64,000 bases of DNA from Veillonella sp. (GTDB taxonomy: Bacteria > Bacillota > Negativicutes > Veillonellales > Veillonellaceae), in NCBI RefSeq assembly GCF_018364065.1, contig NZ_JAGZMO010000010.1, forward strand, positions 7,434-71,433, written 5' to 3'. Under the pieces are notes generated by a model. It worked only from the letters and a program-made list of their open reading frames with translations. It did not search any database and had not been told where the DNA came from. Positions 1-12,000 of this stretch are shown in pieces (the stretch's first letter is position 1; each line of letters begins with the position of its first letter). The position numbers and the translations under genes were made by a program.

Positions 1-3000
1 GGAAACTGTTACGTCTGCAGTATCGCCAGTGAAATTCAAACCATCATCCAATGTTGCCACTTCATGTGGAGTGCCATCTTCATCTGTATAAACAACACGA
101 GTAAATCCGTCTTTACCATCAAGACCGTTAGACCCGTCTTTTACGATAATGTTGGCACTTGCATTCTTACCGTCAGCACCTGCTGAACCAGGTTCACCGA
201 TAATAGTAACGCTACCGGCTTCGCCGTTTTTACCATCTGCACCAGGAGTACCGGCTACAAGGTTATTACTCATCTTCAAGTCATAAACCTTCTGACCGTC
301 AACATCTTTCACAGCCATAGTAAGGTTGCCGGTTCCGATGTAGCTGCCTAAAGCACCATCAGCGCCTGCAGTTGGAGCATTGCCATTTAAGGTAACTTCA
401 GTATGTTTTGCACCTTTAATAGCACTATTCAACTGACTTACGTTAACAGCATCAGTATCAGCTGTACCGGCTGCTACGTTAGTAATCTTCTGGTTGCCAT
501 TGTCGAGGCCTGTGCTGGATAATTTAACACCGTTATTGAAGGAGATGCTACCGTCAGCCATTGTGAGATCTTTAGCCAACTTAACAGTTAAACCGCCATC
601 AGCCTTAGCAACAACACCGATGTTATTATCTGAAAGTTTTGTTTCGTCTGTGATACCACCGGTAATAGATAAGGTCGAATTCAATTTCTTAGCAATTGTT
701 ACGCCTGCCGTATCGCCTGTAAAGTTCAAACCATCATCCAATGTTGCAATGTTATTAACAACAAACGGATTTCCTGCATTTTGCGTAATGGTTAATGTAT
801 GATCCTCCAAATCAACATCCGTTACATAAGTATCCTGGAGCCCAGTAACTTTTACCGGATTTGCAACATCAGTTGTAGTCAACGTGATTGTCCCTGCACC
901 CGTAGATTTATCATAGGTAGCCGTACCACCGGTTACCTTGGTATCAATAGCATTTACCGTATAAGTAGTACCATCATCTGTTTTCACAGTGTTAAGTTTT
1001 ACATTCTCACCTTCAACTACAGTTACTTTGTTAGCGTTCAACTGAGATACGTTAACTGCATCGGTAGGGTTCACACCATTAGCTACATTAGTAATTGTTT
1101 TACTACCTGCATCAATACCTGTTGTAGTAACGGATGGCCCATTAGTGATTGTCAAGCCTGTTGTACCAAGGGCCACTGCATCACCAACTGCAACACTATT
1201 TAAGCCTGTAAGATCTTTAGATAATTTAACTTTCAATGCAGTATCGCCGTCTTTTACCACACCGATATTACCATCTGTTAAGTTACTGCTAGCTGCACCG
1301 CCGGTAATATTGAGGACATCATTATTGCCTCGGGAAATTTCAGCTGTCTTATCATCACCGGTAAATTTCAGAGTTGTATTACCGGCATCGGAAGCTGCCT
1401 GCGCAACTTTTTTCAACTGTGCCACGTTAACCGCATCAGTATCTTCCATACCGGCTGCAACGCCTGTAATTTGACGAGTAACATTATTAGCAGCATCACC
1501 TACAGATACGGCAGCCGCTGTAGATTTCCATGTTGCTGTTGTATTTGTAGATGCCTTTTCAGTCTCTACATCATAACCTGCAACACCTGCATCAACACTT
1601 GCTACAGAACCGGAACCTAACGCTACACCATTAGCCACCGTTACATTTGCATTATGGCCAATCACAGTTGCATCGGCTACTGTTGTTGCCATAGTTCTAT
1701 CTGCCGAACCAAGGATTACGCTATTGGAAGCACTTGTTAATTGTCTGCTATCACCAAGAACAATTGCTTTATTGGTATTAGTCACAGTGTTACCGCTACC
1801 GATAATTGTAACATTATTAACGTTAGTACCTGTATTCATATACCCGTCAAGCATGTTAAGCTTACTTTCATTACCTTCAGTACCTGTCAAAGTATTCCCT
1901 ACCCCAACCACTTTAGAAAGTAATGCATAGTCAGCCGTATTAGCTCCGCCTACAGCAAGAACTGCACCACCGCTAGTTTTTACCATATCGCTTAAGGCCG
2001 TAATCATATCATCTGTATCACCAGAATCAATAGCTTTCTGCATACCACTAGCTAAAGGCCCTACAGTAGTCATATCTACCGGACGATACGAGTTTGTAAT
2101 CTTATTACCTGCCCCCATAATTAATGCGGCATTGGCATTTTCTGTTTTATTAGCTACACCGACAATACTATTGGCCACGCCATCAAAGGTTGTTCCGGAT
2201 TGTGCTCCTACAACGTTGAAGGAACCGTATACAGAAGCCGTAGCGCCTTGGAAACCAACGCTCATACCATTTTCGCCATTGCCTTCAATACGAGAGAATG
2301 CCCCGGTTACTGTTGATGCCGAACCATAGGCCGATGCTGCCGGTCCTGCAGCTATCGACATTCCGGCTTTAGCCCCTGTATTATCATAGTTTGCTACAGT
2401 ACTACCTCTATCATTTACACTGTAGTAATGAGTTGCGCTGGACGCTACTTCATCACTTGTAGCCAAAGCACTTAAATCTACTTCATAGTTCTTCTTAGTA
2501 TCGTTCTGCACAAATTTAATTTTCTTACTGTTAGCGTCATAAGTGCCACTAGTAGTGTAGGTGTCTTTTGATGCAACTGTATACGTTGTAGCGCCATCAT
2601 CAGCAGTAGTAGGTGTAACTGTAACATTATCATTGCCTGCTACTACTGTTACTTTATTCGCATTCAACTGAGATACGTTAACTGCATCAGTAGGGTTCAC
2701 ACCATTAGCTACATTAGTAATTGTTTTACTACCTGCATCAATGCCTGTAGTAGTAACAGATGGACCATTAGTGATAGTCAAGCCGGTTGTACCAAGGGTT
2801 ACTACATCACCAACTGCAACACTATTCAAACCAGTAAGATCCTTAGATAATTTAACTTTCAGTGCAGTATCGCCGTCTTTTACAACACCGATGTTACCAT
2901 CGGTTAAGTTACTGCTAGCTGCACCGCCAGTAATATTGAGGACATCATTATTACCTCGGGAAATTTCAGCTGTTGTATCATCACCGGTAAACTTCAACGT

Positions 3001-6000
3001 TGTATTACCGGCATCGGAAGCTGCCTGGGCAACTTTTTTCAACTGTGCCACGTTAACAGCATCAGTATCTTCCATACCTGCTGCAACACCTGTAATCTGG
3101 CGAGTAATATTATTAGCTGTATCACCTACGGAGACAGCAGCTGCTGTAGATTTCCATGTTGCTGTTGTATTTGTAGATGCCTTTTCAGTCTCTACATCAT
3201 AGCCTGCAACACCTGCATCAACACTTGCTACAGAACCAGAGCCTAAGGCAACGCCATTAGCTACGGTCACATTGGCATTATGACCAATAGCAGTCGCATC
3301 AGCCACCGTTGTTGCCATAGTTCTATCTGCTGAACCAAGGATTACACTATTGGAAGCACTTGTTAATTGTCTACTATCACCAAGAACAATTGCTTTATTG
3401 GTATTAGTCACAGTATTACCGCTACCGATAATTGTAACATTATTAACATTAGTACCTGTATTCATATACCCGTCAAGCATATTAAGCTTACTTTCATTAC
3501 CTTCAGTACCTGTCAAAGTATTCCCTACCCCAACCACTTTAGAAAGTAATGCATAGTCAGCCGTATTAGCTCCACCTACAGCAAGAACTGCACCACCGCT
3601 AGTTTTTACCATATCGCTTAAGGCCGTAATCATATCATCCGTATCACCAGAATCAATAGCTTTCTGCATGCCACTAGCTAAAGGCCCTACAGTAGTCATG
3701 TCTACCGGACGATACGAGTTTGTAATCTTATTACCGGCCCCCATAATTAATGCGGCATTGGCATTTTCTGTTTTATTAGCTACACCGACAATACTGTTGG
3801 CTACGCCATCAAAGGTTGTTCCGGATTGTGCACCTACAACGTTGAAGGAACCGTATACAGAAGCCGTAGCACCTTGGAAACCAACACTCATACCATTTTC
3901 GCCATTACCTTCAATACGAGAGAATGCCCCAGTTACTGTTGATGCCGAACCATAAGCCGATGCTGCCGGTCCTGCAGCTAAGGACATGCCACCTTTAGCT
4001 CCTTTATTATCATAGTTGGCAACAGTATTGCCTCTATCATTTACACTATAATAATGTGTCTCACTATTAGCCACATCATCTTTTGTAGCCAAACCTTTTA
4101 TAATAACAGCACCCTTGTCATTTCGAGTAAGTGTTAATGTTCCATCCGCACTCAATGAACCTTCTGTTACATATGTATTCGTATCTGTGGACGCAATCTT
4201 ATAATCCGTTGAGCCATCGGTGGCAGTCGTAGGCGTAATTGTTACATTATCACCTGCGGTCAAGGTTACCTTATTAGCTTTCAACTGTGCTACGTTAACA
4301 GCATCAGTATCATTAGTACCTGCTGCTACATTGGTGATTTGACGTGTCAAGTTATTATCACTATCACCTACAGAAACAGCCGCCAAGGTAGACGTCCAAG
4401 TCGCACTTGCTTTTTCAGCATCAGTCAATTCTTCAACGCTTGGATTATAGCCTACTGCACCTTTATCAACACTTGCTACAGAGCTGGAACCTAAAGCTAC
4501 ACCACCATCAATAGTTGTATTTGCATTTCGACCGATAGTAACCGCATCACTAGCACTTGATGTCATTACAGAATCAGCCGAGCCGATAACTACGCTATTA
4601 GCTGCATCGGATACCGTACGATTTGTACCGATAATTGTTACATTATCTACATTAGTACCGGTATTGTTATACCCGGTAACATAGTTTTCCTGACTAACGT
4701 TACTGCTCGTACCTGTCACTGTATTGTTTACACCAATAATCGCGGTTCGTAAAGTATAGTCAGCTTTGTTGCCGCCACCGATTGCAAGAGTCGAGCCACC
4801 ACTAGCAGAAGACTTAATAGTACTCATCAAAGTATCCTGTAAAGCCTTAGCTGAATCACCTGCTGATGTAGGTGCATTAATAGTAGTAACCGAGTTGGTA
4901 ATTTCATTGCCCGCACCAAAAATCAAGGATCCATTAGCGTTAAATGTGCGGTTTGCTGTACCGACAACGCTGTTCGCGATACCGGAGTAGCGACTTGATG
5001 CTGTTGCCGATTCCACACTATTCAAGGAGCCCATAATAGTAGCACCGAAGTTTTTCCCTGCATCAAAAGTGTTTCGACCACCTAGATAGTTACCTGTGGC
5101 AATATTGTAAGCACCGGTAATAGTAGAAAAAGCACCATTGTTATAACTGTTAGTACCTAAAGTCGTTGCATTGATGTTAACGCCAGTTGCCCGAGTATTA
5201 GCACTATCAACATCCACATCGCCCAAAGCACCACGGTAATTATGAGTACCAATCATTAAACCACCGGAACGAACGAATGTATTTTCACCAATGGCGATAC
5301 CAGTTGCCACTTTAGATGGGTCTGCAGGTATTCTTGAGCTTGTGGCAATACTACCACTAAATGTCGTCTGACCTAGGCTAAATAGCGCTTCCTGTTGCCC
5401 TGCCATATTATCAATTTGTGCATTTTGACCGATAGCAATACTTGCGCTCTGATCTGCATAGTTATTAATTTTTGCGCCGTTACCGATGGCAATATCACCA
5501 CTACCTTTGCCGCCGTTACTATCTAGGGCTTGTGCATTATTACCAATAACAACGCTGTTATGTGGCATTGCAGTTGCTTTACCAATAGCAATTGCATCAG
5601 TACCGGTTGCACCGTTGTTATTATAGTTAGTGCCGTTAGCCGCAGAATTTACCTGGAAGTAATGAATCTTATTAGCATTCAATTGAGATACGTTGACTGC
5701 ATCAGTATCCGCTACACCGGCTACTACATTAGTAATCTTCTGATTGCCCGCATTGATACCGGTTGTTGTAACGGACGGACCATTAGTGATTGTCAAACCG
5801 GTTGTACCGAGGGTTACCGCATCACCGACTTTGACACTGTTCAAGCCCGTAAGGTCTTTCGCCAACCGAACATTGAGTTTACCATCTGCGGAAACCACAC
5901 CGATATTGCTGCCGGTCGTCACATCAGTAGCACCGCCGACGATATCCATGGTTTCACCCAGTTGCTTGTTAATAGCATCTCCGGAATCACCGGCAAAGCT

Positions 6001-9000
6001 TAAGCCTTTGTCAATATTATCTGTAATACCACTTAAATCCACTTCATAGTTTTTCTCGGTATCGTTCTGAGTGAATGTAATCTTCTTGCTGTCTGCATCG
6101 TAAGTCCCCTTCGTAGTGTAGGTGTCTTTCGATGCAACGGTATACATTGTACCACCATCATCAGCCGCAGTAGATGTAACTGTAACATTATCATTGCCTG
6201 CTGCTACTGTTACTTTATTAGCTTTCAACTGTGCTACGTTTACGGCATCAGTATCAGCCGTACCAGCTGCTACATCTGTAATCTGACGAGTGATACCTTT
6301 AGAAACATCACCTACAGATACCGATCCGGCTGTGGACTGCCATGTATACAAAGCTTTACCGGCTTCAGCCAATGCACTTTGTTTGCTGTCCAAATCAGCC
6401 TGAGCTGCAGTGATTTCAGTTTGTTTAGCATCATACTGAGCTTTGAAAGCTTGATAAGCTTCTTGCTGTTCATAACCATTAGGGTCTATCTGCTTAATTT
6501 GATCCATGTATCCTTGTAATTCAGCAGCTTCACTATTTAACGTAGTTATAGTTGTTTGTGCATCGGTTACTTCCGTCTGTAAGCTCTGATACTGCGTATT
6601 ACTACCTAAAATACTATCCGCATCGGTAATTCTACCAGATGGATCATAACCTACAACGCCCTTATCTGTACGAGCCACAGAGTTAGCGCCAAGAGCTACG
6701 CCACCTTCAATAGTAACATTAGCATTTCTACCAACAGCTACTGCGTCACTAACAGTTGTTTCTAGCGCAGAGTCTGCAGAGCCGAGAATAACATTGTTAT
6801 TTACACCAGTTAATGTACGATTATCACCAATTACAACAGCCGTCGTTGTATCTGTTACGGTATTATTAGTACCGGTCACAGTTACATTATCTACATTAGT
6901 TGCCTTATTGTTATACCCAGTCAACGCATTATTCTGACTAATATTACTGCTTGCGCCGGTCAATGTGTTGTTAACACCAATAATAGAAGATCTACGTGTA
7001 TAATCAGCAGTATTGCCACCACCAATAGCTAACGTTGCACCACCGCTACTGGACTTTTTAATCGTATCCTGAAGCTTATCCACCATAGCATCTACAGAGT
7101 CAGCTCCACTCGTTGGCATAGAAATATCAGTAATCGAATTAGTAATCTTATTACCGGCACCAAATACTAAGGAACCATTAGTGTTATCCGTAATATTCCC
7201 TAAACCAACGATAGTATTGGCAACACCTTGGTAAGAAGGATTAAATAAACTACCACTGCCGTTTGAACGAATACTGTTCAAGGAGCCCATTACGGTTGCA
7301 CCAAAGTTTTGTGCACCATAAGCCAGCGTATTTCTTCCGCCATCACCTGTAAACCCACCTGTTGCAATAGAGTAAGAGCCTACCATAGTTGAGAACAACC
7401 CTTTATTATAACTGTTTGTCCCCAAGGTAGTCTGATTTACATGGAAGCTGGAATTTTTATCCGTAATTTCTTTACCACCCATGGTGCCTTTGTACACACG
7501 ATCACCAATGTCAATTGTACCGGTACGACCATAAGCATTGGTACCGATAACAATAGATGTAGCTACGCGGCTGGCATCAGTCGGATTATCATATCCACCG
7601 GAACCTCGCTTAGGCCAATTGGTAGGATCCATTCCCAACAAAGCCTCTTGTTCACCGCCACCGGTGAAGGCTTCAGCACCTTTACCGATAACAATACTAC
7701 CTTCCAAAGCAATATTTTGTGCAACTCGAGCATCACTACCGATTACAACGCTGCCCTTACCACCGGAAAGAACATTCGTCCCCAAGGCTATGCCATTTTC
7801 ATGTTCTGCTACAGCGTTAGGGCCGATAGCAACAGAATTTGTGCCCTTAGCACCGTCATTGTTTTGGTTAGCTGCTAATTCAGATTTTACAGAGAAGTAT
7901 TTAACTTTATTGGCCGTAATATCAGCAGTGGTTGCAATACCGGTTACCTGAATAGGGGCGCCCTCATTGCGAGTAAGTGTTAAGGTATGTGTATCTGTAT
8001 CCAAAGCCGCACTTTCTACAAAGGTGTTCTTCAAACCGGTTACTTCAACAGGATTATTATCAGAATCCGTTAAGACTAAAGTACCGTCAGCACCGTTAGT
8101 GCTATATGTAATTTCGCCTTTTGCCAAGACTGTATTCGTATCAGTCGAAGCAATTGTATAGGTAGTAGCACCATCATCAGCTACAGCAGACGTAATCGTT
8201 ACTTTATCGCCTGCTTTTAAATCTACTTTGTTTGCTTTTAATTGTGCTACGTTAACGGCATCAGTATCTGCAGTACCGGCTGCAACACCCGTAATCTGAC
8301 GAGTAATCTCATTTGCTGCATCACCCACAGATACAGAACCTACAGTAGAAGTCCAAGCGGTACCGGTTAATTCTTTAGTGCTTGGATTATAGCCTGCCAC
8401 GCCTTTATCAACGCTTGCTACAGAGTTGGAGCCTAAAGCGACACTGTCGTCTACAGTCGCGTTAGCGTTGTAGCCCATAACGACTACGTTATCCGCCGTA
8501 GTCGTCAGTGTTGTATCGGCTGCAGCACGGAAGGTGCTGTTCGTCGTCGTGCTATTAGCTCGACCTAAGATAACGCTGTTGTCAGAGCCGGTTACGGTAC
8601 GATTATCGCCAAGGAGAATCGTATTATTCGAGTCTGCTACAGCATTTTCATTACCTAGGTTAACGATAGAAGTAGAACCACTAACTGTGTTGTTACTACC
8701 TGTTACAGTAACATTTTCTACACTTGTTGCCGTATTATTATAACCAGTCAATAAGTTATATTGGCTAACAGCACTATCAGTTCCTTTTAAGGTATTATTA
8801 ACACCGATAAGTGCCGATTCCAATGTATAATCGGCTTTATTGGCACCACCAATCGCAAGCGTTGAACCGCCACTATTGGATGCCTTAATACCTTCTATTA
8901 AACCAGTTTGTAAATCTTTTGCAGAACCATCAAGAGTAAGATTTACCCCTTCAATTTCACTTACAGAGTTAGTAATCTCATTCCCTGCACCAAAGATTAA

Positions 9001-12000
9001 AGATCCATTTGAATTAAAGGTACGGTTTGCAAAACCAACAACGCTATTGGCTACACCAGATGTTGTATTTTCAGCAGTAGAGGATTCTACACTGTTCAAA
9101 GAACCTACAATAGTAGTTCCCAGATTTTTGCCGGCATTATTCTCATCACCACCGCTGGCATAGTTACCACTGGCAATGGAGTATGAACCTACAATAGTGG
9201 CAAAAGCTCCGCTGTTATAGCTGTTTGTACCTAAAGTCGTACTATTAACATTAACACCGGTAGCACGGATATTGGCACTATCTACATCAACATCGCCTAA
9301 AGCTCCACGATAATTATGCGTACCAATCATCAAACCACCGGTACGAACGAAGGTGTTTTCACCGATTGCAATGCCGGTAGCTACTTTCGAAGGATCTTCC
9401 GGAATAAATGCCATACCGCCACCAGGTCTATCAACTATATTATAATTAGTTTGTCCTAGCCCAAACATAAACTCTTGCATACCGGACATATTATCAATTT
9501 GTGCATTTTGACCGATTGCAATACTTGCACTTTGGTCAACATAGTTATTAATTTTCGCCCCGTTACCGATAGCAATATCACCGCTGCCTTTACCACCATT
9601 ACTATCAGAAACGCTGGCACCATTACCGATAGCAATGCTATTATCTGCAGCTGTGCTGGCTTTACCGATTGCAATAGAATCTGTGCCTTTTGCGCCATCG
9701 TTATTATAGTTAGTGCCACTGGTTCCGGAGTTTACGCTGAAGAAGTGCGTCTTATCTGCTGCAAGATCCGCTGTAGTCGCAATACCTTCTACTGTAAGCG
9801 GTTCAAGACCATTCTGCGTAAGCGTAAGTGTATTTTTATCCAAAGAAAGACCCGTTACTTGTGTATCAGTAGCAGCTACGGTGTACTTAGTATAACCTTC
9901 GGAATTATCACTAGTAACTGTAACATTATCTCCGGAGCCCACTACTTCTACTTTAGCAGCTTTGAGCTGTGCTACGTTAACAGCATCGGTATCATTTGTA
10001 CCGGCTGCTACGTTAGTAATCTGACGACTTAAACCTGTTGAACTATCACCAACAGATACCGACGCACCGGTCGCCTGCCAAGCAGCAATCATCTTATCCG
10101 CAGCAATCTCATTACTGGTTAACTCTGCTTCAGCCGTTGCCAATTTTTCTTGATTTTCCTTGATTTGGCTAGCTATAGTAAAGTACTCATTATCCCACCA
10201 ATTATATTGACTCTGTTCTTCTTCTAATTGAGTAATTGTCGCATTCAAATCGCTAACAGTCTGTTTATTCGTTGTAATTGTAGCTTGAAGTGCATCATAT
10301 TGTGCCTGATTATTTCCTGCAAGGTTAGTTGTGTCCGTAATTTTACCGGATTGATCATAACCTATACTACCTTTATCAACACTAGCAATAGAGTTAAGCC
10401 CAAGTGCTGTACCTCCATCAATAGTCACATTTGTATTTCTACCAATAGCAACAGCATCGCTAGCTGTTGTTTCAAGAGTCGAATCAGCTCTACCGATAAC
10501 GATACTATTATCAGCACCGGTTACGTTACGATTTCTACCAATTACAGTTACATTATCCACATTTGATGCCGTATTATTAAAACCGGAAATATAATTGTAT
10601 GTACTGATATCATCACTTGTACCGCTCAAAGTATTATTAACACCGATGACCGAAGATAATTGAGTGTAGTCAGCTTTATTGCCACCACCCATTACCATAG
10701 TCGAGCCGCCACTATTAGATGACTTAATTGCACTCATCAGTTTAGTCTGTAATGCTTTGGCCGAACTAATAGTACTATCTTGAGGCACATCAATATCAGT
10801 AATCGAATTGCTAATTTCGTTACCTGCACCAAAAATCAAAGCACCGTTTGCATTATTAGCCACATTGGCAAGACCTACAATACTCGTAGCTACCCCGGCC
10901 GCATTATTTTCTGAAGTTGCCGATTCGATACTATTTAATGAGCCCATAATGGTGGCCCCAAAGTTTTTAGGTGCTTTAGCCGTATCATCAAAATTAAAGC
11001 CGCCAAGACCTTTATAATCCGAAGTAGCAATCGAGTAAACACCGGTAACAGTAGACATGGCACCTGCACTAAAGCTATTTGCACCAATAGTGGTAGCGAA
11101 AGGGCTCAAGTTAGGTTGAAGCATACTTGAAGCAGGATTTGTACTAAGAGTGACATCACCTATAGCTCCAGAATAATTATGCGTCCCCACCATGGTACTA
11201 CCGGAACGTGCAAAAGAGTTTCTGCCTATAGCAATACCGGTCACCATATTTTCTGGATTATCCGGTGTGCCAATGCTAAAAAAGCCACCGCCACTATATT
11301 TTGTCTGGCCTAAACCTAAATAATATTCTTGACGACCATTCATATTTTCACTACGTGCGTTATAACCGATAGCAATGCCGCCACCTTGGTTTACATAGTT
11401 ATTGACTTGTACTGCAACACCGATAGCAACATCACCGTTTCCCTTAGCCTTAGAGGCATCATTATTACTAATTGTGCCTTGGCCAATAATAATACTCCTA
11501 TTAGCTGCCGTGTTAGCTCGACCGATAGCAATTGAATCGGTTCCCGGAGCACCATTGTTATTATAGTTGGTGCCACTTGTGCCTGTATTTATCTGAATAA
11601 AGTGAGGTGCATTGGCAGCTACGGTTGTTTGCAAAGCACTAAGGCTTGTCGTATTCGTATTTACCACTGTATTTACCGCATTAAGTTGTGCCACGTTAAC
11701 CGCATCGGTAGCCTGAGTACCGGCTGCTACGCCTGTAATCTGACGAGTTAAATTATTAGCAGTATCACCAACAGAGACTGCACCTAAAGTAGACGTCCAA
11801 GTTGCACTTGCTTTATCTGTATCGGAAACAGTAGTCCCCGTCGGCACGGTACCTGCAACACCGGCTGCTACGCTAGCAACAGAGTTAGATCCCAAAGCGA
11901 CACCGTCAGCTACGGTTGCATTGGCATTATGGCCCAAAATAGTTGCATCGGATACGGTCGTTTCCATTTCTTCGTCAGCAGAGCCGATGACAACATCATT

